A stretch of 64,000 nt of DNA from JAGOBP01 sp964550855 (GCA_964550855.1 CAZKBQ010000005.1:51147-115146), one strand, 5' to 3'. Numbered from the stretch's first letter, positions 44,301 through 52,472 are shown. Program-made: numbers and translations. The notes: generated by a model from the letters alone, not told the origin.

Positions 44301-44631
44301 ACTGGCTGCCTCACCAGACGCGCTGCGCTGGTGGATCGAGCAGCGGGGTTTACTTGGTCAAGCCACGCCCCTGATTGCGGCAGTGAGTGCTGCCGCTGAG
44401 CCGCTGGCCCTGCCATATGCGCAATCGCAGCAGGTGGCCGGGCTGGTCAGCGGCGTGGCTGGTGCGACCGTCTATGCGCGCGAGGCCCAGGTGCTGACGC
44501 CGCGGACTACCGTGAGCAAGCAAGTGCAGCTGGAAGCGCTGACGCTGGCCAACTGGCTGATGGCCGTCATCGTGCTGATTGCGCTGGTGGTCGCCGTTCT
44601 GGGCCGCAAGGGGAAGGGCAACCCGGCATGA
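41371..44631 (+). CDS. Zinc-ribbon membrane protein with about 23 PDWL-type motifs
   Basis: 1086 aa. Residues 1-52 form two zinc ribbons (CPSC..CNEC and CPQC..CEKC). From about 85 to 790 the chain is Pro/Glu/Ala-rich disorder punctuated by a short amphipathic motif, consensus E-[ILV]-P-[DE]-W-L-x-x-L (IPDWLAQL, VPEWLDQL, LPDWLKTL, IPEWLSTL and others), roughly every 30 residues. Two membrane helices (about 833-853 and 1059-1079) bracket a compact extracytoplasmic domain of about 200 residues. The stop overlaps the next ATG. The motif array reads as a cytoplasmic multivalent docking scaffold tethered to the membrane (inference). Confidence 0.85.
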   Translation: MIYCPSCGIANREGSRFCNECGAKLPSGTSIRCPQCGTPNAPNAVFCEKCGTRLIAPLVSDEPDEPEPVPVKKGLSLPSKLSVPADDDDIPDWLAQLSGEPAPADSSEAATSPEPGEAAAEDAPPAWLNNLMGAQSAPEQPLHADEPPAEKAPDWLASLRSAPSEDVPEWLDQLGEHQAGGEASADAADDDTPEWLKQLSEAADMPAESPGTAAPAGLNWSAALQAPSPEGDEPLAEEVPDWLSNLSEASAAAEAEPPASIESPVPEAPVPDAGELPDWLLGLNQPEPAAPPADEPPAQTDWLGQLRAAAPVADEEPLTEAEPAAESPADWLSALSADQPESADALAPQKAAREPVAIEPPSGEGEIPDWLSALGLAAPVSRRAEPKTPPEIPSWAAQQPEPPAAEQPVAGEPKLDEPRPQTDWLGALRAAAPMVDEEPTEETALPSSDLPDWLAGSAAEPSIESAAEPNPPEAEIPDWLRDLGVASTPAAAPADEQAGEVPDWLRAADTGPEVAQAEVSESVAPQTEDEIPDWLRGAEPAAYGESLPPSGPEPAAPVSEESEPDWLSVIRSAQEPAESEYVETPAEGESAAEVPDWLKEPEPPAASVSPEPVAEEPAAEGELPDWLKTLGTVEAAAGGEPSGGEEPIGAAEPAHAAPAEIPEWLSTLRPEEAAPPVQAPAESTHEESREESPEASQTPEPVVAELPEWLTSLRERKPPGVPPSAAEPVPGLTQAEIPTWLEALRPAEGKAAEPVLPEDLGEVEQEGVFAGVAHALPPAPLMGEIQGKPDRLQVEISAEDMTRAGVLQQLLAQGASGPRAAPSLPVRASARRGLQWLMAVLVLVAVSVPFLLQSGLSILPKVQTLPASPLLQTAVSRVAALPDGARVLVVFDYDASQAGEMNPLADAMLRHLLARHADITATSLNPIGPALAQSAWEAIEPGARAQSQWRNLGYVAGQSIGAQEVLLKTGPVELVVELAASPDALRWWIEQRGLLGQATPLIAAVSAAAEPLALPYAQSQQVAGLVSGVAGATVYAREAQVLTPRTTVSKQVQLEALTLANWLMAVIVLIALVVAVLGRKGKGNPA

Positions 44632-45290
44632 ACTTCGATCAAATCGGCCTGCTCGTCGGGGCAGTGCTGACCGTGCTGATACTGAGCTACCTGCTCGGCG
44701 ACAATTTTCTGTTCCGGCTGGCTGTTCACATCTTGATCGGCGCGGGAGCAGCCTACGTGGCGGTGACGGTGATCTACGATGTGCTCCTCGCGCGCGTGGT
44801 GCAGCCGCTTGCCACGCGGGCTGATCCCATGAGCGTGATTGTGGCCGGATTCGGCCTGCTTTTCAGTGTGTTGTTGTTGTTCAAGCTGCTGCCGCGTTGG
44901 GCGTGGGTGGGCAATATTCCGGTGGGGTATTTGGTCGGCGTCGGCTCGGCGGTGGCGCTGGGCGGCGCAGTTTTTGGCACGCTGGGGCCGCAAGTGCTCA
45001 GCACGGCCATGCCGCCCGGCGGTCTGCTGGCGGGCCCGGGCACCGAGGGCGTGAACTTCGTCCTCAACGTGATAGTGGTTTTTGGAACGCTGGCCGCGCT
45101 GCTGTCGTTTGGATTTTATCGCGCCCGGCGTGGCAGCGTTTTGAGCGGAATCAATTCAGTGGGGCGATGGTTTGTGGCAGTGGCGCTGGGCACCACCTTT
45201 GCGCTGGTGTACGTGGCCAGCGTGTCGCTGTTGATCGATCGGATCCAGGCCATTGCCAATGCTGCCGGCCTCTTCCTGCCGGGGCGGTAG
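44628..45290 (+). CDS. Multi-pass membrane protein coupled to the PDWL scaffold
   Basis: 220 aa, ATGA overlap with the scaffold gene. About six hydrophobic helices: IGLLVGAVLTVLILSYLLGD, FRLAVHILIGAGAAYVAVTV, VIVAGFGLLFSVLLLFKLL and others, with a Pro/Gly-rich loop (STAMPPGGLLAGPGTEG) midway. No transporter or enzyme motif recognised. Confidence 0.72.
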   Translation: MNFDQIGLLVGAVLTVLILSYLLGDNFLFRLAVHILIGAGAAYVAVTVIYDVLLARVVQPLATRADPMSVIVAGFGLLFSVLLLFKLLPRWAWVGNIPVGYLVGVGSAVALGGAVFGTLGPQVLSTAMPPGGLLAGPGTEGVNFVLNVIVVFGTLAALLSFGFYRARRGSVLSGINSVGRWFVAVALGTTFALVYVASVSLLIDRIQAIANAAGLFLPGR

Positions 45291-45350
45291 GCGCTCTGCC
45301 GAAGAAACGCAGCAAGCTGCACCATACCGTTGGGGCGTGATCGATTTATC

Positions 45351-47111
45351 GTGACCGACAATCTCCCTCGCATCGAATCGATTCTGGCGGTGGATATTGG
45401 CAGCGTGAACACGCAGGCCGTGCTGATCGCGCAGGTCGAAGGCGCCTATCGCTTTGTGGCGCGTGCGCAGCTGCCCACCACGCTGGAGGAGCCCTGGGCC
45501 GATGTGGCGGTGGGCGTGCGGCACGTCGTCGAGCAGCTGTCGCGGATTGCCACGCGGCCGATGCTGAACGACAGCGGCGAGCTGATCACGCCGGAGCAGG
45601 AAGATGGCTCGGGCGTGGATGTGGTGGTGGTCACCAGCAGTGCGGCCGAGCCGCTGCGGCTGGTGCTGGCCGGTCTGGTGGGCGACTTGAGCGTGGACAG
45701 CCTGCGGCGCGCGGCTGCCGGCACGTACACCTGGGTCGAAGAGGTCATCGCCCTGCTGGGCGCCACCTCATTGAATGAAGATGCCCGCGCCCGCCGCATT
45801 ATGGCGTTGCAGCCGGACGCCGTCTGCATCGCGGGCGGCTCGGACGGCGGGGCCAGCGGGCCGGTGCTGGATCTGGTGGAATCGGTGGCGCTGGGTGCGA
45901 GCCTGAGTGAACCCACTGCCCGGCCGTCCATCGTCTACGCGGGCAATGCCGGCCTGCGCCCGCGGGTGCGGCAGCTGGTGGGTCAGGACCTGCCGCTGAT
46001 CATGGCCGGCGGCAATGTCCGACCCAGTCTTGAGCTGGAAGACTTAGGGCCGCTACAGAGCGAATTGGAAACGTTGCATGTCAACGCCAAACTGGCGGCG
46101 GTGCCGGGCCTGGCCGAAGTGGCGGCGTGGAGCACCCTGCCCGTGCTGTCCACCGCGCACAGCTTTGGGACGGCGCTGCAATACCTGAGCACCACCGGCG
46201 ATCGCAGGCGCGGCGCATTGGGCGTGGATGTGGGCGCCGCCACCACGTTGATCGCCGCCGGCTTCAACGGCCAACTGTATCCGACCGTGCGCAGCGATAT
46301 TGGCACGGCTTTCGGCGGCGCGCGCCTGGTGGCTGAAGTCGGGCACCAGGCCATTGCCCGCTGGCTGCCTTTTGAGCTGGCGCACGGCGAACTGGATGCA
46401 TTCGTCATCAACAAAGAGCTGCATCCTTCCAGCATTCCGCCTGACGTTCGTGAACTGCTGATTGAGCAGGCGCTGGCGCGCGAGGCGATTCGGGCGACGT
46501 TGAAAGTGGCGCGGCCCGGCTGGCCCCGATCGACCTCAACCCCCGGCTGGATGCTGCCCCCCATGGAACCCATCATTGGCAGTGGGGCCGTATTGGCGCG
46601 CGCGCCGCGCCTGGGACAGGCGGCGCTCATCCTGTTGGATGCGTTGGAACCGGTGGGTGTGACCAAACTGCTGCTGGACGTTTATAACCTGATGCCCGGT
46701 CTGGGCGCGGTTGCTGTGGCGTCGCCGCTGGCCGCAGTGCAAGCCATCGAGAACAACGGCCTGTTGCTGCTGGGTACTGCCGTCGTGCCGGTGGGCCGGG
46801 TGCGCGCCGGCGAGGTGGTACTGGGCGTTAAGATGAGCTACGAAAGCGGCGGCGATCTGGAAGTGGAAGTCGCTGCGGGCACGCTGGAAATTCTGCCCCT
46901 GCCGCCCGGCCAGCAGGCCAAACTGGAGCTGCGGCCGCGGCGCGGTATCGACATCGGTTACGGCCCGGGGCGCGGCGGCAAGCCGCTCAACGTGGACGGC
47001 AGCGCCATCGGCTTGATTATCGATGCGCGCGGCCGCCCGCTGGCGCTCCCGATCGATCCGGAACGCAGCCGCGAGCGCATTCAGCAGTGGCTGTGGGATG
47101 TGGGCGCATGA
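45351..47111 (+). CDS. MutL-like (glutamate mutase L family) actin-fold ATPase
   Basis: 586 aa from GTG 45351; a TTG at 45330 is an alternative and neither has a good Shine-Dalgarno. ILAVDIGSVNTQAVLI (phosphate-1) and GALGVDVGAATTLIAAGF (phosphate-2) are ASKHA (Hsp70/actin) nucleotide-binding motifs, and the order and length fit the glutamate-mutase-L family. In classical MutL the partner is the B12-dependent MutE/MutS enzyme, but neither lies in the window. Here it is embedded among membrane proteins and overlaps the next gene (ATGA). A chaperone-like or switch ATPase for that complex is inferred. Confidence 0.82.
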   Translation: MTDNLPRIESILAVDIGSVNTQAVLIAQVEGAYRFVARAQLPTTLEEPWADVAVGVRHVVEQLSRIATRPMLNDSGELITPEQEDGSGVDVVVVTSSAAEPLRLVLAGLVGDLSVDSLRRAAAGTYTWVEEVIALLGATSLNEDARARRIMALQPDAVCIAGGSDGGASGPVLDLVESVALGASLSEPTARPSIVYAGNAGLRPRVRQLVGQDLPLIMAGGNVRPSLELEDLGPLQSELETLHVNAKLAAVPGLAEVAAWSTLPVLSTAHSFGTALQYLSTTGDRRRGALGVDVGAATTLIAAGFNGQLYPTVRSDIGTAFGGARLVAEVGHQAIARWLPFELAHGELDAFVINKELHPSSIPPDVRELLIEQALAREAIRATLKVARPGWPRSTSTPGWMLPPMEPIIGSGAVLARAPRLGQAALILLDALEPVGVTKLLLDVYNLMPGLGAVAVASPLAAVQAIENNGLLLLGTAVVPVGRVRAGEVVLGVKMSYESGGDLEVEVAAGTLEILPLPPGQQAKLELRPRRGIDIGYGPGRGGKPLNVDGSAIGLIIDARGRPLALPIDPERSRERIQQWLWDVGA

Positions 47112-48193
47112 GCGAAGCTGCTGTTTACTATCCACCCGAATCGCGCGTGATGGCGCTGACTTTGATCAGGCGCGATCGTGTGCTGCCAGTGCCCGGTAAG
47201 GTGCTGGTGGCGGCCGGCGAGCGGGTGCAGCCGGCGCAGATTGTGGCTCAGGCAGAGATCAGCGGTGAAACGCGCATCGTCAACGTGGCTCGCCTGCTGA
47301 ATGTTTCGCCGGGCCGCGCGACGCGCTATCTCAAAGTGCGCGAAGGCGATGACGTGACGGCCGGCAGTGTCATCGCCGCACGCGGGCTGCTGCCGACCGG
47401 CCGCGTGTTGTCGCCGACGGATGGCTTTGTTTACCGCATTGATAAAGAGCGCGGCCGTGTGCTGATTAAGGTGATTACTCGCCCTTATCAGTTGACGGCC
47501 TATCTGCCGGGCGTGGTGGCGGGCATAATGCCCGGGCGCGGCGTCACCATTGAATCCACCGGCGCTCTGATTGAAGCCAGAGTCGGTTTTGGCGAGGAGG
47601 CGTTTGGCGTGCTGCAAGTGGTTGCCAGCAGCAGTGCCGAGCCGCTGCGCAACAAGTCCATCGATGTATCCGCGCACGGCGCGATCGTCGTCGGCGGCGC
47701 GTGGATTGAAGAAGGCACGTTGCAGCAGGCTCAGCAGCTGCAGGTGCGCGGCCTGATTGCGGGCAGCATGGACGGCAAGCTCATCGATCTGGCGCGCAAC
47801 ATGCCGTTTCCGATCCTGCTCACCGAGGGACTGGGACGCATCCCGATGGCGGCACCCACCTTTAAACTGCTGCAAAGCCAGTCGGGGCGCGAGGCGTCCA
47901 TCAGCGCAATTACGCGCACGCGCTGGGGTGTCATTCGCCCCGAGATTTTGATTCCGCTGCCCGCTGATTCCAAGCCGGCTCTGCCAACGGCAGTAGCCAC
48001 GCCGGTGACAACGGGTATTCGAGTGCGGGTGGTACGGGGCGCCTGGCAGGGTGCCACGGGTGTGGTCTCGGGCCCGGTGGATCGGCCAAGGCAGATCGAA
48101 AGTGGCGCGCGCGTGCACGGGGTCGAGGTCGATCTCGATCGGGTTGGCCGGGTGTTTGTGCCGTTTGCCAATCTGGAAATTTTGCGGATGTGA
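47108..48193 (+). CDS. KOW/barrel-sandwich protein of the MutL-like operon
   Basis: 361 aa from the ATG at 47108 (overlap with the MutL-like stop); the longer frame would start inside the previous gene. No signal peptide or membrane helix. N-terminal 140 residues are beta-rich with hybrid-barrel-like repeats (GKVLVAAGERVQPAQIVAQAE, REGDDVTAGSVIAARG), the middle is unrecognised (SSAEPLRNKSIDVSAHGAIVV), and the C-terminus has a KOW-like motif VRVVRGAWQGATGVVSG. It likely works with the MutL-like ATPase; nucleic-acid binding via KOW is possible but unproven. Confidence 0.7.
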   Translation: MSEAAVYYPPESRVMALTLIRRDRVLPVPGKVLVAAGERVQPAQIVAQAEISGETRIVNVARLLNVSPGRATRYLKVREGDDVTAGSVIAARGLLPTGRVLSPTDGFVYRIDKERGRVLIKVITRPYQLTAYLPGVVAGIMPGRGVTIESTGALIEARVGFGEEAFGVLQVVASSSAEPLRNKSIDVSAHGAIVVGGAWIEEGTLQQAQQLQVRGLIAGSMDGKLIDLARNMPFPILLTEGLGRIPMAAPTFKLLQSQSGREASISAITRTRWGVIRPEILIPLPADSKPALPTAVATPVTTGIRVRVVRGAWQGATGVVSGPVDRPRQIESGARVHGVEVDLDRVGRVFVPFANLEILRM

Positions 48194-48233
48194 GGGCTGC
48201 GTTGGTTGGCAGAGGCTGGTCGGCGCCAGACGT

Positions 48234-48261
48234 TTGCCTTTGTGGGGCGTTGTGTTATAAA
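48234..48261 (+). promoter_or_regulatory. Promoter of the Ser/Thr-rich stalk protein gene
   Basis: TTGCCT (48234-48239), 16 nt, TATAAA (48256-48261), 50 nt before the ATG at 48312. It suggests that this last gene can be expressed apart from the operon. Confidence 0.5.
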
Positions 48262-48311
48262 ATGCACCCATTGATCGACAGCAGTCTCACTCTGGCAGAG
48301 GAGCAAGTCTA

Positions 48312-48989
48312 ATGGCTCTCGACGACACTGAAAATCCTGATATCGCCGAAGACGGCGGTAACGGCGACGAACAGTCCAACCGCACGTTCCGAATTCTGGC
48401 GTTGGCGTTGGGCGGTATAGGCGTGCTGGGCTTGATCTTGATCGGCGCGACGCTGCTCACTCAAAACAGCGCACGACTGCCTGTGCAGGCGACGAATCAG
48501 GCCATCTACGCGACGAACACGGCGGTGGCGGCCATGGCCTTGATCACGCCGTCACCCGTGCCGACGGATACGCCAATGCCGACGGATACGCTGGCGCCGA
48601 CTTCGACCTCGCGACCGACAACGGCACCGACCCGCGTGCCGCCGACAGCAGCGCCCACCCAGGCCGCGGCAGCCGTCGGCACTGAAGCCGCGCAGACGCC
48701 GGCCGCGGCATCCAGCACCACGACCGCCGGCGGAACATCCAGCGCAGCAGGCGCGCAGGCCACCCAGTCACCGGCCGGCGGATCGAGCAGTGCGGCTGGC
48801 ACACCGAGCACGAGCGCCACTGCCTCGGCGGGCGTCACGGCATCGCAGACGACCACAAACACAGCCACTGGCACGGGTGCCCAACTATCTCCAACTGGCG
48901 CAGGTGATTCGCTGGGGCTGCTGGCGCTGGCAGGCGGCCTAGTGATCGTGCTGGTGGTGGCGCGCCGTTTGCGAATGTCTCAGGCTTAA
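48312..48989 (+). CDS. Membrane protein with Ser/Thr/Pro-rich stalk and sorting-signal-like C-terminus
   Basis: 225 aa; AGAGGAG precedes the ATG. An acidic N-tail and one helix (about 28-47) are followed by about 140 residues rich in Thr, Ala, Ser and Pro. The end reads LSPTGAGDSLGLLALAGGLVIVLVVARRLRMSQA when taken in parts (LSPTGAG, then a hydrophobic helix, then RRLR), the layout of an LPxTG-type signal but with LSPTG instead of LPxTG. It may be a membrane-spanning stalk with two helices or a processed surface protein. Confidence 0.65.
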   Translation: MALDDTENPDIAEDGGNGDEQSNRTFRILALALGGIGVLGLILIGATLLTQNSARLPVQATNQAIYATNTAVAAMALITPSPVPTDTPMPTDTLAPTSTSRPTTAPTRVPPTAAPTQAAAAVGTEAAQTPAAASSTTTAGGTSSAAGAQATQSPAGGSSSAAGTPSTSATASAGVTASQTTTNTATGTGAQLSPTGAGDSLGLLALAGGLVIVLVVARRLRMSQA

Positions 48990-49004
48990 GCAGGTACCGA
49001 TTGC

Positions 49005-49045
49005 AAAGTGGGTCAACCGGGGAGGCCTGTCGGTTGACCCACTTT
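49005..49045. terminator. 15-bp stem terminator
   Basis: AAAGTGGGTCAACCG and CGGTTGACCCACTTT pair perfectly around an 11-nt loop, followed by TAATTTG. It ends the MutL-like operon region. Confidence 0.85.
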
Positions 49046-49156
49046 TAATTTGTCGCCTGTCCCTAGACTAAATCCGGCTAAAGGCCCATCTCGTTGTGAG
49101 TACCAAGGTCGGCAATAGCCGGTTCTGGTGACGGCGTATGAGGTGTACTTGATTCC

Positions 49157-50497
49157 ATGTTTTTACATTCCGGCCCGTTGAGTAAGCTGCAGGCGGCGCT
49201 GGCCGAAGGCGCCTGCTGTTCGGTCGTCGGCCTGAGCAATGTGGGCAAATCGACGCTGTTGCGTGAGGCGGCGGAGCAGAATGCGTCGCCGGACGACACG
49301 CTGATCGTGTACGTCGATTGTAATCTGATGCTGGCGTTGAGCGATCAGGCGTTTTATGAAGTCACCCTGCGCGCCGTGCTGGATACGGTGAAACGACGCG
49401 GCGGCCGCGTCAAGACCGCTCTCATCTCGAGGCTGGAAGAACTCTATCGGGGCGTCATCGAAGCCGAACGGCCCATCGCCGCACCGTTGAATTTTAATGA
49501 AAGCATCGCGCAGTTGTGCGAAAGTCTCAATCGCCGGGTGGCGCTGCTCTTCGACGAATTTGACGATCCCTTTGAGCAGCTGGATGGGCGTGTCTTTCTG
49601 AATTTGCGCGCGCTGCACGACAAGTACGAGGCGCTGGTGTACGTGACCGCGACCGGCGCGCCGCTGGCCGAACGCCGGCACGATGCGGAAGCCGGTGAAT
49701 TCTGCGAGCTGTTCGTGGGACATCAGCTGGCGCTGGGCATGCTGTCCGATGAAGCCGCCGGCCGGGCCGTGCTGGCCTGGGGTCAGGAAGACGGCGCGGC
49801 GCTGACCGAGAACGATGTGCAGTTTTTGCTGGCACAGGCAGGCGGGCATCCGGGCCTGCTGCGCGCGGCGACACGGCTGCTGGTGCGCGTGGCGGCGGGC
49901 GTGCCCAGCAGCGCGCGTGATCAGGCGTTGGGCGTGCTGCGCGAGCGTCTGGAAAGCGACCTGGTGATCCGCAGCGAGTGCGCCAAACTGTGGGCGCAGC
50001 TGCCGCTGCCGGAGCAGGACTTGTTGTTCGATCTGCTCGGCGAGCGCGTGGACAGACTGGCTGCTGCCCCGACTGACAGCCTGGCTGCCAAAGGCATTCT
50101 GCGCGGTGACACCGGCGAGCATCGCGCGTTTCCCAGAATCTTCGGGCAATTGTTTGCGGCCTACGCGCGCCGCCAGCGACACACGCGCCAGCCGCTGCCG
50201 GGCGGCGTACACGTGGATGTGGATGCCGGCGAAGTCTGGGTGGATGGTGAGCGCGTGCCCACTTTGACTGATCTGGAATACCGGCTGCTGCTCTTGCTCT
50301 ATGGCCGCATCGGCAAGATCTGCGACAAATATCAGATCGTCGAAGCGGTGTGGGGACAGGAATACATCGACGAAGTGGATGACGCCCGCATCGAGAAGCT
50401 GGTAAGCCGCCTGCGCAGCAAGATCGAGCGTGACGCGGCCAATCCGCGCTACCTGATGACCGTGCGCGGCCGCGGCTACAAACTGGCGGCGGCTTAG
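49157..50497 (+). CDS. AAA-type ATPase with C-terminal OmpR-type winged helix
   Basis: 446 aa. Walker A GLSNVGKST (25-33) and Walker B ALLFDEFD (129-136) define a small AAA/STAND-like NTPase (related to archaeal-type ATPases and Orc/Cdc6-like AAA). After a helical middle, about residues 345-446 form a winged helix (LTDLEYRLLLLLYGRIGKI .. DARIEKLVSRLRSKIE .. YLMTVRGRGYKLA) identical in type to OmpR output domains. There is no receiver domain. It is 17 nt upstream of a receiver-histidine-kinase fusion that lacks an output domain; the pair may form one signalling unit in which an ATPase replaces the receiver as the regulated part. Confidence 0.82.
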   Translation: MFLHSGPLSKLQAALAEGACCSVVGLSNVGKSTLLREAAEQNASPDDTLIVYVDCNLMLALSDQAFYEVTLRAVLDTVKRRGGRVKTALISRLEELYRGVIEAERPIAAPLNFNESIAQLCESLNRRVALLFDEFDDPFEQLDGRVFLNLRALHDKYEALVYVTATGAPLAERRHDAEAGEFCELFVGHQLALGMLSDEAAGRAVLAWGQEDGAALTENDVQFLLAQAGGHPGLLRAATRLLVRVAAGVPSSARDQALGVLRERLESDLVIRSECAKLWAQLPLPEQDLLFDLLGERVDRLAAAPTDSLAAKGILRGDTGEHRAFPRIFGQLFAAYARRQRHTRQPLPGGVHVDVDAGEVWVDGERVPTLTDLEYRLLLLLYGRIGKICDKYQIVEAVWGQEYIDEVDDARIEKLVSRLRSKIERDAANPRYLMTVRGRGYKLAAA

Positions 50498-50514
50498 CGG
50501 GAACGGAACGTGGC

Positions 50515-51612
50515 ATGAAAGAGCAGATCCTGATCGTCGAAGACGACCTGGCGATGTCAAGCGGCATACGCGATGTGCTGGACATGGCGGGTTATCGCGT
50601 GGAGCTGGCCGAAAATGGGCACGAAGCGCTGCGGGTGCTGGAACGCTTCCGTCCCGATCTGATCATCTCCGACATCATGATGCCGGAGATGGACGGCTTT
50701 GAATTCCTGGATCAGCTGCGCCGCCGATCGGACTGGGCGACGATCCCGTTCATCTTTTTGACGGCCAAAGGCACCCGATCGGACATTCGCGCCGGCAAGC
50801 AGCTGGGCGCCGACGACTATCTGGTCAAGTCGATGGATCTGGACGATCTGCTGGTGGTCGTCCGCGCCAAGCTCGATCGCGCCATGGTGCTGCGGCAGCA
50901 ATCGCGACTGGAGATGGAATCGCTGAAGAACAACATTCTGAACATGCTCAGCCACGAGTTCCGCACGCCGCTGACGTACATCACCGGCTATGTCGATCTG
51001 CTGCAGGAGGGCGGCTGGTCGGTGGACGATCTGGAGAAATTCCTGACGCGCATCAAGGGCGGCAGCCAGCGGCTTAACCGGCTGGTGGAAGATTTTCTGC
51101 TGTTGGTGCGCTTTGAGACGGATGACGCCCGCGACGCTTACGGCCTGGAGAAAACCCGCTTTAGCGCGTGGGGCAGCCTGGTCAATCGGGTGTTCAATAC
51201 GCTGCGCGAGGCGGCCGCGGAGCGCCAGGTGGAGCTGCGGGCCGACATCCAGCCGGATGTGCCGGCTATCGAGGGCCACGAAGGCTTTCTGGAAAACGCG
51301 GTGCTGCGCGTCACCGACAATGCCATTCGCTTCGCGCGACCGGCCGGCGGGCACGCGCTGGTGCGCGTCTCATCCACGGGCGCCGAGGTGCTGGTGTCGG
51401 TCGAGGACGACGGCATCGGCATCCCGGCCGGCGAACTGCCGCGCATGTTCGACAAGTTTCACCAGGTCAACCGCGAGAAGATGGAGCAGCAGGGTGCCGG
51501 CATCGGTCTGGCGATTGTGCGCAGCATCGTAGAACTGCACCACGGCACGGTGGACTGCCAGAGCGTGGAAGGCGAAGGCACGACGGTGACCATGCATTTC
51601 CCGGTCGAGTAG
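50515..51612 (+). CDS. Receiver-histidine kinase fusion protein
   Basis: 365 aa, cytoplasmic. Receiver with phospho-acceptor D53 (IISDIMMPEMDGFEF) and K105 at 1-120, then a dimerisation/phosphoacceptor domain with H147 (MLSHEFRTPL), and an ATPase domain with DNAIRFA, DDGIGIPAG and GAGIGLAIVRSIVELHHG boxes. The receiver-first order, with no membrane helix and no DNA-binding domain, suggests a kinase whose activity is set by phosphorylation of its own receiver by another protein. It sits between the AAA-winged-helix gene and pspA. Confidence 0.9.
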   Translation: MKEQILIVEDDLAMSSGIRDVLDMAGYRVELAENGHEALRVLERFRPDLIISDIMMPEMDGFEFLDQLRRRSDWATIPFIFLTAKGTRSDIRAGKQLGADDYLVKSMDLDDLLVVVRAKLDRAMVLRQQSRLEMESLKNNILNMLSHEFRTPLTYITGYVDLLQEGGWSVDDLEKFLTRIKGGSQRLNRLVEDFLLLVRFETDDARDAYGLEKTRFSAWGSLVNRVFNTLREAAAERQVELRADIQPDVPAIEGHEGFLENAVLRVTDNAIRFARPAGGHALVRVSSTGAEVLVSVEDDGIGIPAGELPRMFDKFHQVNREKMEQQGAGIGLAIVRSIVELHHGTVDCQSVEGEGTTVTMHFPVE

Positions 51613-51712
51613 CGCCCTCGATTCTGTCAGACGCCTGTCGGTCGTACGTCAAGTGCGCGGGCCGGCAAGCTGTTATGCTATCGCTGTATTCCAATCCCCG
51701 AGGAGGTTTGCT

Positions 51713-52393
51713 ATGGCATCGTTAATTGAGAAAGTCCGAACCCTGATCTCGGCGAACCTGCACGCCATGGTGGATCAGGCGCTGCAAGCGAATTCAGTCG
51801 CCGTGATGGATGAGTATATCCGGCAAGCCGAAGACAATTTGGAGAAGTTGGAAGATGCCGCTGCCACCGTGGGCGGCGAAGTGAAGACGCTGAAGCGCAA
51901 GTCGGACGAGCTGACGGCGCAGGCGGCCAAGCTCGATCGCGACATCGACGCGCTGCTGCAGCAGGGTCGCGATGATCTGGCGGCGGCCGCGCAGTCCAAA
52001 TACAACACCACGCAGCGGCTGGCGCAGCAATATCAGGAGCAATATGAGCGCCAGCAGGCCGAATACCAGGCCCTGCTGGATGCCAAGTTGAAGCTGGAAG
52101 CGAAACTGACCACCACCAAGCAGGAACGCGAGGAGATGCTGGCGCTGCTGGACTTGGCCAAATCCAAGGAGCTCACCGTCAAGACGATGAAGTCCATCGA
52201 CGACATCGTGGGCAGTGGCGACGCCGATGTCGCACGGCTGGGCGAGTCAATCCGGGCGCGGCTGGACAAGGCTTCGGCCAAGAGCGAGATGCTGGCCAGC
52301 CGGCTGGACGATCAAATGGATCAGGTGCTGGGCAAGGCCGAGTTGGATACGCAGCTGGCCGAGCGCAAGAAGCGGCTGGGGATGAGCAGCTAA
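51713..52393 (+). CDS. pspA: PspA/IM30-family membrane-stress protein
   Basis: 226 aa from the ATG at 51713, preceded by GAGGAGG. Canonical PspA: an amphipathic N-terminal helix MASLIEKVRTLISANLHAM and a long coiled coil with AEDNLEKLEDAAATVGGEVK and AAQSKYNTTQRLAQQYQ. Such proteins bind stressed membranes and form ESCRT-III-like polymers. Typical Psp regulators are absent, but NfeD, SPFH and PH-like genes lie downstream, as in other Psp neighbourhoods. It is likely controlled by the two upstream regulators (inference). Confidence 0.92.
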   Translation: MASLIEKVRTLISANLHAMVDQALQANSVAVMDEYIRQAEDNLEKLEDAAATVGGEVKTLKRKSDELTAQAAKLDRDIDALLQQGRDDLAAAAQSKYNTTQRLAQQYQEQYERQQAEYQALLDAKLKLEAKLTTTKQEREEMLALLDLAKSKELTVKTMKSIDDIVGSGDADVARLGESIRARLDKASAKSEMLASRLDDQMDQVLGKAELDTQLAERKKRLGMSS

Positions 52394-52472
52394 TCGGGTG
52401 CAGACCCGGCGCAGATGTGCATTCGGCGGGCGAAGTCGTCAGGCAAGATCGCCAGCGGCTTCGCCCGTTGAC

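Noticed and set aside
45351..47111. True glutamate mutase operon
   Set aside because: No B12-dependent mutase subunits, reactivase or methylaspartate genes are present; only the ATPase family matches.
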